A DNA stretch of 64,000 nt from Stakelama pacifica (lineage in GTDB: Bacteria > Pseudomonadota > Alphaproteobacteria > Sphingomonadales > Sphingomonadaceae), in NCBI RefSeq assembly GCF_004361835.1, contig NZ_SNWD01000010.1, positions 1 through 64,000 of the forward strand, in the 5' to 3' direction. Positions 26,515 through 35,036 of the stretch are shown here, one piece after another; position 1 is the first letter of the stretch, and every line of letters starts with the position of its first letter. The translations under genes and the position numbers were made by a program. The notes below the pieces were generated by a model, which worked only from the letters and a program-made list of their open reading frames with translations, did not search any database and was not told where the DNA came from.

Positions 26515-28151
26515 GCGGTAAGTCCCTTTCCGTCGATACGAAGCACCGGCACGAAGCGTTCTCCGGCGTCGGAGGGCAGGCGAAAGCGCAGCGCGTCGCC
26601 ATCCTGACGATGGCTGATCGTTCCGCCGCCCAGCAGCGTCACGCGCTCCACCCGGCGACCGGCCAAAGCCCTGGCGCCCAGTGATTTGATGATGGTTTCG
26701 CCGCGCGGCCAGCCGAGCAGGATTGCGTACAGCGTCTCGCCCTTTGTGGTGAAGCGGATATCCTCCGCGGTGAACGGCTTTTGCTCGGCCTCGTTTTGCA
26801 TGCCGGTTTTCAGCGTGGTCGGACCTTCGCCGAAGCGATGCCAGGGGCGGGATGCGAAGATCGCCTCACCATTGATCGCCATCCAGTCGGTCATCCGGTC
26901 GAGGATTTTCTCTTCCTCGCTGTCGATGCTGCCATCGCCCGGCTGCGGGATGGAGAGCAGAAGATTGCCGTTCTTCGACACGACATCGGCGAGCCGCTGC
27001 ATCACCTGTTCGGCGCTCTTGTAGCTGCGATCTTTGAGCCGTGCGATATTGTAGAACCAGTCGCCGATGCACGTATCGGTCTGCCAGGGCTCGTCCCAGA
27101 TACGGTCGGCAAAGCCGCGCTCGACATCCTCGACCACCCCGAACCGCTCCCAGGGTTTCAGCTTCTTCGCAGTCAGCGCAACGTCGATCTTGCCATGCCA
27201 GTCGATCGAGCGGTTGTAATAATCCGCCGCCGCTTCCAACCCGACCGAGCCGAAGGGCAGGCGGTAATCATCGAAATACACAAGGTCCGGTCTGTATTTC
27301 TCGACCAGATCGATCTGGCGCATCAGCCATTTGGAGACATAAGCGGGATCGTTTGGCGGGCCGTGTTCGACCCACTGGCCGTCATGTTTCTCATGCCACG
27401 CGTTCATCGCATCGATCGAATCGATACCGTCGGGCGCGACGATATGCGCGCCGGTATAGAGCTGCTGCGGGTCCAGCCCCTCCCACCACTGGCCTTTGCC
27501 GTCCGCTTTGGTCAGGCGAAAGGCATCGTAGCGAACGCCCTTCAGCGGCCCTTCGGGGTCATAGCCATAGGCGGTCTGATACCAGTGCCAGCTATGCGCG
27601 GCATGGTTCGATACGCCGAAACGCAGGCCGGCTTTGCGTGCCGCCTTTTCCCAGATGCCGACGACATCCTTTTTCGGGCCGACGCGAAGCGAATTCCACG
27701 GCTGATAGCGGCTGTCATAGCAATCGAGATTGTCGTGATGGCAGGCAAGCGCGACGAAATATTTGGCGCCTGCCTTTTGATAGCGCGCGATCAGCGCATC
27801 CGGGTCCCATCGGTCGGCGGTCCACCGGTTCTGAACATCCATGAACCCCGTTTTCGACGGATGGCCATAGGTTTTCAGATGATGTTCGTACATCGGATGG
27901 CCCTGCATATACATGAAGCGGCCATACCAGTCGCCCTGTTCGGGAACCGATTGCGGGCCCCAATGCGCCCACAGGCCAAGCTTCGCGTCGCGAAACCATT
28001 CCGGATAGCGGTAATTGTCGACCAGCGAGGGCCAGTTCGCCTGAACCGGTCCCTGTTTCAATGCCAGCGGCCCGGCGGCGAGCGCATTGCGCGCCATACC
28101 CATCGCCGCCATTCCGGCCAGTACCGAACGTCGCCCGATTTCCAGTGCCAT
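26511..28151 (-). CDS. GH29 alpha-L-fucosidase, exported (Tat-type signal)
   Basis: The 546-residue glycosidase removes terminal alpha-L-fucose. It starts with a twin-Arg-type signal 'GRRSVLAGMAAMGMARNALAAG' (cut to about residue 26), so it acts in the periplasm. The GH29 catalytic barrel (about 45-400) shows 'WFRDAKLGLWAHWGPQSVPE', 'YFVALACHHDN', the nucleophile region 'PDLVYFDDYRLPFG', and 'NGNLLLSIPQPGDGSI'. The C-terminal about 130 residues form the family's beta-sandwich. It sits in one operon with an SGNH esterase upstream (27-base gap) and the dehydratase subunit genes downstream (4-base overlap). Together with the GH35 and GH31 genes, fucosylated xyloglucan fragments are the likely substrate; other fucosylated glycans remain possible. 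Confidence 0.92.
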   Translation of the reverse strand: MALEIGRRSVLAGMAAMGMARNALAAGPLALKQGPVQANWPSLVDNYRYPEWFRDAKLGLWAHWGPQSVPEQGDWYGRFMYMQGHPMYEHHLKTYGHPSKTGFMDVQNRWTADRWDPDALIARYQKAGAKYFVALACHHDNLDCYDSRYQPWNSLRVGPKKDVVGIWEKAARKAGLRFGVSNHAAHSWHWYQTAYGYDPEGPLKGVRYDAFRLTKADGKGQWWEGLDPQQLYTGAHIVAPDGIDSIDAMNAWHEKHDGQWVEHGPPNDPAYVSKWLMRQIDLVEKYRPDLVYFDDYRLPFGSVGLEAAADYYNRSIDWHGKIDVALTAKKLKPWERFGVVEDVERGFADRIWDEPWQTDTCIGDWFYNIARLKDRSYKSAEQVMQRLADVVSKNGNLLLSIPQPGDGSIDSEEEKILDRMTDWMAINGEAIFASRPWHRFGEGPTTLKTGMQNEAEQKPFTAEDIRFTTKGETLYAILLGWPRGETIIKSLGARALAGRRVERVTLLGGGTISHRQDGDALRFRLPSDAGERFVPVLRIDGKGLTA

Positions 28152-28178
28152 GCGCTTGCCCCCGTTCGTATTGCCCGC

Positions 28179-29006
28179 TTATTTGCCCAGTGTCTTGCGG
28201 ATCGCGGCGCGCGTTAGCGGCTCCATCACCGCATAGCCTTTGGCGGTAGGGTGCACGCCGTCGCTCGACAGGCCATCCTTCATTCCGCCTTCGGGTGTCG
28301 TCATCGCGGCATGATAATCGACATAGGTGAAGCCGTTGCGCTTCGCATAGTCGCGCAGCCATGCGTTCATCCTGTCGATGATCGGGGCAGGCTGCTTGTC
28401 CTTCGCCCAGGGAAATGCGGCGGCGGGCGGAACGGACGCCAGTATGACCTTGATACCATGCGCTTTGGCCAGTTCGGCCATCGACCGGATATTGCCCTCG
28501 ACCGTTTCCAGCGTCGCTGCGCCGGTATTGCCCGCAATGTCGTTGGTGCTCGCCATGATGTGCACTGCCTGAGGCTTCAGGTCGATTACATCCTCGCGAA
28601 ACCGGACGAGCATTTGCGGTGTGGTCTGGCCGCTGATGCCGCGATCGACGCGGCCATCGACGAAGAAATCCTTGTCGAGATTGATCCAATTATCGGTAAT
28701 CGAATCGCCCATGAAAACGACGCGCACCGGCTTTCCGCTGGCCTTCAGCTCGGCATTGGCCGCGCGGTAGCGGCAGAGCTGCCCGAAATCGCGGGTCAGC
28801 ATATGGAGGTTCCACGCCTGCCACCCTGCGCCATTCGTGGGTGTGGGGTGGGCAGGGCACGGATCAGCGACAATGCCAGCGGGATCGTCGGCATAGGGAT
28901 CGCCCGGAATCTTTACCTGCGCCTGAGCGCTGCCGGCAAGGGACAGGCTGGTAATTCCGGCAAGCGCCAGCAGCGAACAGGCGGCGTTTCGATATTTCGG
29001 TTTCAT
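28179..29006 (-). CDS. Exported SGNH/GDSL hydrolase, probable acetyl esterase
   Basis: The 275-residue protein has a Sec signal (residues 1-29, ending SAQAQ). SGNH blocks are visible: Ser in 'FMGDSITDNW' (block I), Gly in 'DRGISGQTTPQM' (block II), Asn in 'ASTNDIAGN' (block III) and Asp/His in 'SSDGVHPTAKGY' (block V). It would remove acyl groups, most likely acetyl, from sugars in the periplasm. It is the first gene of the four-gene minus-strand operon with the GH29 fucosidase and the dehydratase. Galactosyl residues of plant xyloglucan are often acetylated, so de-acetylation before GH35 is a sensible role. A paralogue is at 38117-38947. Confidence 0.88.
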   Translation of the reverse strand: MKPKYRNAACSLLALAGITSLSLAGSAQAQVKIPGDPYADDPAGIVADPCPAHPTPTNGAGWQAWNLHMLTRDFGQLCRYRAANAELKASGKPVRVVFMGDSITDNWINLDKDFFVDGRVDRGISGQTTPQMLVRFREDVIDLKPQAVHIMASTNDIAGNTGAATLETVEGNIRSMAELAKAHGIKVILASVPPAAAFPWAKDKQPAPIIDRMNAWLRDYAKRNGFTYVDYHAAMTTPEGGMKDGLSSDGVHPTAKGYAVMEPLTRAAIRKTLGK

Positions 29007-29119
29007 CGTGATCCTCCTCCAGAGACGCCTTTCGTGCCGGGATAGCGACCGGTTGCTGCGCCCTATTTTGATGCCAATGCTACGCGCATCACGCCGATTA
29101 GCAAATGCATGTTTCGAAT

Positions 29120-29130
29120 ATAAATCATAT
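29120..29130 (-). promoter_or_regulatory. Candidate operator, motif copy upstream of the SGNH-fucosidase operon
   Basis: ATATGATTTAT on the minus strand, 114-124 bases before the SGNH gene start. The same 11-mer occurs upstream of the GH35 gene (30011-30021) with a similar continuation (ATTCGAAAC here, CCTTGAAATC there), and a 9-of-10 match to its first ten bases (ATATGAATTA) lies between the TonB receptor and second SGNH genes. In this GC-rich sequence that is unlikely to be chance. The neighbouring IclR protein is the best candidate to bind it. Confidence 0.4.
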
Positions 29131-29163
29131 GTGCATCAGTAAATGGCGAGCGGCGGCGCAATT

Positions 29164-29925
29164 TCACTCGATCGCCGTCCCCTCAAGCGCATGGGAAATT
29201 GCCCGCGCGGTTCGGATCAGCAGGTCGCGGGTCGTCTCCCGGTCGAGCTTTGCGCCTTCGCCACTTGCATAGGGAATGGTCAGAGCGGCGCGCGTTTCGC
29301 GGGCCGCAATGATAGGGGCCGACATATCGACGATGCCGTTGATCACCCCGCTTTCACGAACGATGAATCCTGCCTCCCGAATATCGCGCAGCTCTGCGAT
29401 CAGCGCCTTGCGTGCTTCTGCATCGTTAATCGTTCCGATCTCATCGATCATCTGCGCCTGACGCCGCGTCGGTTCGAACGCCAGCAGGGTAAGCCCCGAT
29501 GCGGACTGATGCAGCGGGCGGCGATATCCGACGCGCACGGTAAAACCGAGCAGTCCCGGCGCTTCGACGCGGGCAATCACGACCATTTCGGTGCCGGAGG
29601 ATACGGCAAGGTGGCAGGACTGACCCGCCTCTTCCGAAAGGCCGGTCATCAGCGGAAAGGCGAGCGACAACAGGTCGCGAATCGGTGGCTGGCGCATCGA
29701 GAGCGCAAACAATCGGTTGGTCAGCGAATAGCAGCCGGTCGGATCGCGGCTGATATAATGCATGTCCTCCAGCACCTGCAGCATCCGGAAAATCTCATTT
29801 CGGGACCGGGAAAGCGCTGTAGATATTTCCGACATGCTCATCGGCGAACGCGCATTCGCCAGCGCCTCAAGAATCGAAAGCCCTTTTTCCAGCGCAGGTG
29901 CGCGATATTTCGGATCGGTGGTCAC
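29164..29925 (-). CDS. IclR-family transcriptional regulator
   Basis: The protein has about 253 residues from GTG 29925; another GTG at 29988 would add 21 residues and neither has a strong ribosome binding site. The N-terminal winged helix (about 10-70: 'ALEKGLSILEALANARSPM', 'MSEISTALSRSRNEIFRML') is followed by the IclR effector domain (about 85-250) with 'CHLAVSSGTEMVVIARVE' and 'GIVDMSAPIIAARETRAAL'. It sits between the SGNH-GH29 operon (same strand) and the divergent GH35-GH31 operon, so it likely controls this locus. The inducer may be L-fucose, a fucose-pathway acid or a xyloglucan sugar. Confidence 0.9.
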   Translation of the reverse strand: MTTDPKYRAPALEKGLSILEALANARSPMSMSEISTALSRSRNEIFRMLQVLEDMHYISRDPTGCYSLTNRLFALSMRQPPIRDLLSLAFPLMTGLSEEAGQSCHLAVSSGTEMVVIARVEAPGLLGFTVRVGYRRPLHQSASGLTLLAFEPTRRQAQMIDEIGTINDAEARKALIAELRDIREAGFIVRESGVINGIVDMSAPIIAARETRAALTIPYASGEGAKLDRETTRDLLIRTARAISHALEGTAIE

Positions 29926-30010
29926 GTTGCCTGTATCATCCTCTGTTGCCCGATCGCAGCTTAGCGCCGACCGGTAAGCGAACGCCACCGAATGTCACCC
30001 ACCGGCAAAG

Positions 30011-30021
30011 ATATGATTTAT
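30011..30021 (+). promoter_or_regulatory. Candidate operator, motif copy between the iclR-type gene and GH35
   Basis: ATATGATTTAT followed by CCTTGAAATC. The GATTT/AAATC ends (30015-30031) form a 5-bp inverted repeat with a 7-base spacer. It is an exact 11-base match to the minus-strand copy at 29120-29130 and lies in the divergent promoter region of the regulator and GH35 genes, 114 bases before the GH35 start. Confidence 0.4.
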
Positions 30022-30134
30022 CCTTGAAATCTATCTCGGCTTGAACGAGGGTCGCGGAGATTAGGGGAGCGCTAACATAGCGTGTATTGATCGCGGTTGA
30101 GGGTAACGGCCCCACGCCCATAGGGAGGATAGAT

Positions 30135-31766
30135 TTGTTCACACGCCTGACCATGGCGGCCGGTGCCGCTACGGCCCTGTTCGCTGCCACACCTGCGCTT
30201 TCCCAGTCCGGATCGCCGCTGCCGCATATCGAGACGAAGCAGGGGCGCCATGCGCTGATCGTCGATGGAAAGCCCTTCACCATCCTTGGCGGACAGGTGA
30301 ATAATTCCAGCAACTATGCCTTTTCCCTGCCGAAGGTCTGGCCCGTGCTCGACCGCATCCACGCCAATACGGTCGAGGTGCCGGTGGCGTGGGAGCAGAT
30401 CGAGCCGGAGGAAGGGAAGTTCGACTTCTCCTTCGTCCAGACGTTGCTCGAACAGGCGCGCGTGCATGACAAGCGAGTCGTGCTGCTGTGGTTCGCGACA
30501 TGGAAGAATACTGCGCCCGGCTACACCCCCGACTGGGTGAAGCTGAACAACAGCCGTTTCCCGCGCATGAAGACCAAGGACGGCAAGGATCATTACGCCC
30601 TGTCGCCGATGCATCGGACGACGCTGGAGGCGGACAAGCGCGCCTTTGTCCGGCTGATGACCTATCTGAAGGAGCATGACCCGCAGAATACGGTCATACT
30701 CGTCCAGCCGGAAAATGAGGTTGGCAGTTATCGTAACCCGCGTGATTATGGCGACAAAGCGCAGAAGCTGTTCAACGGGCCGGTTCCTGCTGAACTGGTG
30801 AAAGCGCTGGGCAAGCGTGCAGGTACGTGGGCCGCAGTCTTCGGCGATCAGGCCGACCGCGCATTCAACACGTGGTATATCGCGCGCTATATCAACGAGA
30901 TTGCGGCGGCCGGCAAAGCGGTGAAGCCGCTTCCCATGTATGTGAATGCGGCGCTTTCTGACCCGTTCAAAACGCCAGCGCCCGATGCGGTGGCGAGCGG
31001 CGGGCCGCAACAGGATGTTATCGATATCTGGAAAGCGGCAGCGCCCGCGATCGATTTCGAAGCGCCCGATATCTACGATCGCAAGAGTAAGGATGTGGAC
31101 GCCTATCTTCAGGCCTATGCCCGCCCCGACAACCCGCTGATGGTACCCGAAATCGGCAATGCCCGCGAATATGCGCGCTATTTCTACCCGGCTATGGGGC
31201 TGGGCGCGATCGGCTTTGCGCCGTTCGGCATGGATGACACCGGCTATTTCAACTATCCGCTCGGCGCGAAGGCGCTGGACGAGGCGACGCTCGATGCGTT
31301 CGCGTCCAAATATGCCGTATTCGAAGCGATGGGTAGCGAATGGGGACGGATCGCGCTGACCCGTCCGACCTGGGGCGTGGCGAAGCCCGATGACGGTGCG
31401 GGGCAGTCGACCGTCATGGGGAACTGGAAGATCGCGACCAGCTATGGCGAATGGCAGTTCGGACAAAAGGACTGGGACTTTCTCGACCAGACGCCGCCCG
31501 CATGGGCGGACGAACCGGTCGGCGGGCTGGTCGTTGCGCAGCTGTCGGCGAACGAATTTCTGCTGACCGGCGACCATGTTCGCGTGAATTTTTCCGCTGC
31601 CGAAAACGGGCCGGCCAACGGCATCATGGTGCGCGTCGAACAGGGGCATTTCGCTGACGGCAAATGGGTCATGGATCGCATCTGGAATGGCGACCAGACC
31701 GATTACGGCATCAACCTGATCGATTCTCCGGTGCTGCTGAAAGTCATCATGGGCAGCTATCGCTAA
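30135..31766 (+). CDS. GH35 beta-galactosidase with DUF5597-type C-terminus, exported
   Basis: The start is TTG 30135, because AGGGAGGA sits six bases upstream and the first residues then form a clean Sec signal ([24 protein letters not shown]). The mature enzyme is about 520 residues. GH35 features: '[16 protein letters not shown]' near the start, the acid/base Glu in '[12 protein letters not shown]' and the nucleophile Glu in 'LMVPEIGNA', followed by a DUF5597-like C-terminal domain. Characterised enzymes of this layout, such as Bgl35A of Cellvibrio japonicus, remove beta-1,2-galactose from xyloglucan side chains. The GH31 gene follows after 35 bases, so the pair is an operon. It is presumably periplasmic. 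Galactose in other plant glycans is an alternative substrate. Confidence 0.9.
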   Translation: MFTRLTMAAGAATALFAATPALSQSGSPLPHIETKQGRHALIVDGKPFTILGGQVNNSSNYAFSLPKVWPVLDRIHANTVEVPVAWEQIEPEEGKFDFSFVQTLLEQARVHDKRVVLLWFATWKNTAPGYTPDWVKLNNSRFPRMKTKDGKDHYALSPMHRTTLEADKRAFVRLMTYLKEHDPQNTVILVQPENEVGSYRNPRDYGDKAQKLFNGPVPAELVKALGKRAGTWAAVFGDQADRAFNTWYIARYINEIAAAGKAVKPLPMYVNAALSDPFKTPAPDAVASGGPQQDVIDIWKAAAPAIDFEAPDIYDRKSKDVDAYLQAYARPDNPLMVPEIGNAREYARYFYPAMGLGAIGFAPFGMDDTGYFNYPLGAKALDEATLDAFASKYAVFEAMGSEWGRIALTRPTWGVAKPDDGAGQSTVMGNWKIATSYGEWQFGQKDWDFLDQTPPAWADEPVGGLVVAQLSANEFLLTGDHVRVNFSAAENGPANGIMVRVEQGHFADGKWVMDRIWNGDQTDYGINLIDSPVLLKVIMGSYR

Positions 31767-31801
31767 GCGCTGCCGAAAAAAATGAAAAAGGAACGGGTGG
31801 A

Positions 31802-34687
31802 ATGAAAAAGGCAATGATGGTTTCGCTGCTGATGGCGGCGAGCGCGATGGCCCCGGCGGCGATGGCGCAGACGGGCAAGGGAAGCTATTCGCGCGTCGAT
31901 AACGGCGTTGTGGTCACTCCCGCGACGGGCACTGCGTCAAAGGTCACGGTGACCGTTCATGGCGATGGCATCTTCCATGTGATCGCTGCGCCGAAAGTAG
32001 CGGCAGGCGCGACGGCCGACACCAGCCTGATGGTACCATCGCCCCCCAAAGCGGACGCATTCACCATTGCCGATCAGAACGGCCATGTCCTGCTGAAAAC
32101 CGCGCGCGACACCGCTGATATCGACCTTGCCACCGGTCAGGTTCGCTTTCTCGACGCGAGCGGCAACGTGCTGCTCGATCAGAGCGGTCAGCCCGGTTTC
32201 CGGCCGGAAACCATCGATGGAAAACCGTTCGTCGCAGTGTCGCAGCAGTTCAATCGCGGCAGCGATGAAGGGCTGTATGGCCTTGGCCAGCATCAGAATA
32301 GCCAGATGAACTATAATGGCGAGGATGTCGAACTCGCCCAGCATAATATGGACATTGCGATCCCGTTTCTGGTGTCGACGCGCAATTACGGGCTGCTGTG
32401 GGATAATGAATCGATCACCCGCTTCGGCAACCCGAAGGAATATTCCTTTGTGGGGCAGGGGCTGAAGGTCACGAGCGATGGCAAGCCGGGCTTCACCGCC
32501 AAATATTATCTGGGCGACAAGCTGGCCGTGACGCGGCGTGAGCAGACGATCAACTATCAATATATCAAGGATCAGGCGAACTGGCCCGAAGCGGCAAAGG
32601 CGAAGACGGTTGCCGCCGATAGCGGCCAGAATACTGCTGGAAATGCGGTCGAAAAACAGCAGGTCGTGTGGACCGGCGAACTGACCCCGGACAAGAGCGG
32701 GATGCACAAATTCCGCGTCTATGGATCGAGCTATTTCAAGGTCTTCATGGACGGCAAGGAGGTGCTCAACCGCTGGCGTCAGAACTGGAACCCCTGGTAC
32801 GCCAATTTCGAATATCCGATGACCAAGGGCAAACCGGTCAAGGTGCGGATCGAATGGGAGCCCAATGCCGGATATATGGCTTTCTTCCACAATGATCCGC
32901 TCGCCGATGCCGACCGTCATTCGGTCTGGTTCTCAAGCGATGTCGGCCATGGCGTGAATTACTGGTTCGTTCCGGGCACCGATATGGACGATGTTATTGC
33001 GGGCTATCGCAAGCTAACCGGTAAAGCCGTGATGATGCCCAAATGGGCCTATGGCTTCTGGCAGTCGCGTCAGCGTTACAGCACACAGGACGAACTGGTC
33101 GATGTGGTCGAGCAGTATCGCAAGCGCGATATCCCGCTCGATAACATCGTGCAGGATTGGTTCTACTGGCCCGAAAATGCCTGGGGCAGCCATGATTTCG
33201 ACAAGAGCCGCTATCCCGATCCCAAGGGGATGATCGACAAGGTGCACGATCTGCACGCGCACTTCATGATCTCGGTCTGGCCCAAATTCTATCCGACCAC
33301 CGAAAATTACAAGGAACTGGATGCCAAGGGATATACCTATCACGGCAATCTGGAGATGGGGAACAAGGACTGGGTCGGTAAAGGGTATCTGAACACCGAC
33401 TATGATCCCTACGCCCCCGAGGCGCGCAAAATCTATTGGCGACAGATGAAGGACAAGCTCGCGGTGCTGGGCGTCGATGCCTGGTGGATGGACGCGACCG
33501 AGCCCGACATCCATTCCAACCTGTCGATCGAAAACCGCATCAAAACGATGGGCCCGAACGCGATGGGTCCGGCAGCCGAATATTTTAACAGCTTCCCGCT
33601 GATCCATGCCGAGGGCGTGTATGACGGCTGGCGCAAATATAAGCCCGATGTACGCCCGTTCATCCTGACCCGGTCGGGGTTCGGCGGGTTGCAGCGGGCA
33701 GGGGCGGCCTTGTGGTCGGGCGACGTGGCGAGCCGCTGGTACGATCTGCGCGCGCAGATTTCGGCGGGCGTGAACCTCTCCATGTCGGGCATTCCCAACT
33801 GGACGCACGATATTGGGGGCTTCGCGCTTGAAGATCGCTATTCGACAAAGAACCCCAACCCGGCGGATCTCGACGAATGGCGCGAGCTGAACCTGCGCTG
33901 GTTCCAGTTCGGCGCGTTCAGCCCGCTGTTCCGCAGCCATGGCGAATTTCCGTATCGCGAGATTTACGAGATTTCGCCGGACGGTTCCGACATGCGCAAG
34001 TCGATGGTCTGGTATGACGAGCTTCGCTACCGCCTGATGCCCTATATCTATACGCAGGCGGCGAATACCTGGTTCGATAACGGCAGCATCATGCGCGGCC
34101 TCGTCATGGACTATCCGAACGACAAGCAGGCGCGCGATGTTGCGGACGAATATCTGTTCGGTGACAGCTTCCTCGTCGCGCCGGTAACCGAATATAAGGC
34201 GCGCAGCCGTTCGGTCTATCTGCCCGGCGGTTCGACCGGCTGGTACAATTTCTATACCGGCGAGCGGGTGACCGGCGGACGCAGCGTCACCGTCGATGCG
34301 CCGTTCGAACGCATGCCGCTTTTCGTTCGTGCAGGATCGATCGTGCCGATGGGACCGGTGCAGCAATATGTCGATCAGAAGCCCGATGCGCCGATCACGC
34401 TCAACATCTATACTGGCGCTGACGGCAGCTTCGCGCTGTATGAGGATGACGGCACGAGCGAAGGATATCGCACCGGCGAATATAGCCGCATCCCGATCCG
34501 CTATGACGATGCCAGCGGCACGGTGACGCTGGGCGCGCGTGAGGGCAAGGGATATGAGAATATGCTCGCTTCCCGCGCGATCCGCATCCGGTGGATCACG
34601 CCGGGCCGCGCGCTCGATCTGGACGGAAAGGCGGATGCGACCGCGACCTATAGCGGCAGCGAGATGACGGTTCGCCGTCCGCGATAA
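31802..34687 (+). CDS. GH31 glycosidase with inserted PA14 domain, alpha-xylosidase type, exported
   Basis: The 961-residue protein has a Sec signal (residues 1-22, ending AMAQ). After an N-terminal beta domain there is a PA14 insert (about 235-375, 'VWTGELTPDKSGMHKFRVYGSSY'). The GH31 barrel follows with 'PKWAYGFWQSRQRY', nucleophile Asp in 'AWWMDATEPD' and acid/base Asp in 'LWSGDVASRW', then beta-sandwich C-terminal domains ending with DUF5110-like sequence ('LYEDDGTSEGY'). GH31 enzymes with this PA14 position, such as Xyl31A of Cellvibrio japonicus, are xyloglucan alpha-xylosidases; other GH31 activities cannot be excluded by motif. Start ATG 31802 has GGGTGGA just upstream. A strong terminator lies about 240 bases after the stop. 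Confidence 0.92.
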   Translation: MKKAMMVSLLMAASAMAPAAMAQTGKGSYSRVDNGVVVTPATGTASKVTVTVHGDGIFHVIAAPKVAAGATADTSLMVPSPPKADAFTIADQNGHVLLKTARDTADIDLATGQVRFLDASGNVLLDQSGQPGFRPETIDGKPFVAVSQQFNRGSDEGLYGLGQHQNSQMNYNGEDVELAQHNMDIAIPFLVSTRNYGLLWDNESITRFGNPKEYSFVGQGLKVTSDGKPGFTAKYYLGDKLAVTRREQTINYQYIKDQANWPEAAKAKTVAADSGQNTAGNAVEKQQVVWTGELTPDKSGMHKFRVYGSSYFKVFMDGKEVLNRWRQNWNPWYANFEYPMTKGKPVKVRIEWEPNAGYMAFFHNDPLADADRHSVWFSSDVGHGVNYWFVPGTDMDDVIAGYRKLTGKAVMMPKWAYGFWQSRQRYSTQDELVDVVEQYRKRDIPLDNIVQDWFYWPENAWGSHDFDKSRYPDPKGMIDKVHDLHAHFMISVWPKFYPTTENYKELDAKGYTYHGNLEMGNKDWVGKGYLNTDYDPYAPEARKIYWRQMKDKLAVLGVDAWWMDATEPDIHSNLSIENRIKTMGPNAMGPAAEYFNSFPLIHAEGVYDGWRKYKPDVRPFILTRSGFGGLQRAGAALWSGDVASRWYDLRAQISAGVNLSMSGIPNWTHDIGGFALEDRYSTKNPNPADLDEWRELNLRWFQFGAFSPLFRSHGEFPYREIYEISPDGSDMRKSMVWYDELRYRLMPYIYTQAANTWFDNGSIMRGLVMDYPNDKQARDVADEYLFGDSFLVAPVTEYKARSRSVYLPGGSTGWYNFYTGERVTGGRSVTVDAPFERMPLFVRAGSIVPMGPVQQYVDQKPDAPITLNIYTGADGSFALYEDDGTSEGYRTGEYSRIPIRYDDASGTVTLGAREGKGYENMLASRAIRIRWITPGRALDLDGKADATATYSGSEMTVRRPR

Positions 34688-34731
34688 AGGCAAGAGCGGC
34701 CGCGCTTTGCTGCGGAGCGTGGCCGCTGGTT

Positions 34732-34911
34732 ATACCAATCTGCAGGGATGGCGACTCATCCCCCAGCCGTCATGCCAGCATAAGCTGGCATCTGCTGCAC
34801 GTATACTGCTCCGTTCTCCCCAAGCCCCGGAGACCCCGGCTTTCGCTGGGGTGACGACTGGTGGCGAGGATCGCAATACGCGGATGGGTCCACATCAACG
34901 CAGGTCGGTAT
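34732..34911 (+). repeat. 180-bp dispersed repeat, MITE-like, copy 1
   Basis: The ends are ATACCAATCTGC (34732-34743) and, reversed, ATACCGACCTGC (34900-34911), a 12-bp imperfect terminal inverted repeat. Inside are two hairpins: GCCAGC-GCTGGC near 34774-34790 and CCCCGGC-TTTC-GCTGGGG near 34833-34852. The sequence aligns along its whole length with 62692-62872, in the same orientation. It has no coding capacity. It sits between the GH31 stop and its terminator. Confidence 0.85.
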
Positions 34912-34924
34912 TAGCCAGCAAAAG

Positions 34925-34956
34925 GGGTGTCGGTCGTAAGACCGGCACCCTTTTTT
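34925..34956 (+). terminator. Rho-independent terminator of the GH35-GH31 operon
   Basis: GGGTGTCGGTC (34925-34935), loop GTAA, GACCGGCACCC (34940-34950), then six T. One G-T pair in an 11-bp stem. It reads in the plus direction after GH31. Confidence 0.88.
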
Positions 34957-34975
34957 GTAGTCGGTGTTTCTCCGC

Positions 34976-35008
34976 AAAAAAAGGGCCGGAGCCCGAAGGC
35001 TCCGACCC
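34976..35008 (-). terminator. Rho-independent terminator of the TonB-receptor gene
   Basis: On the minus strand: GGGTCGGAGCC, loop TTCG, GGCTCCGGCCC, then seven T (seven A at 34976-34982 on the plus strand). It lies 28 bases after the receptor stop and back to back with the GH31 terminator. Confidence 0.9.
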
Positions 35009-35036
35009 AGAGGGGAGAGGATTATGGTGTCCGCGA

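Noticed and set aside
30072..31814. A 580-codon minus-strand frame opposite GH35
   Set aside because: The GH35 motifs, signal peptide and ribosome binding site are on the plus strand; the minus frame shows no domain.
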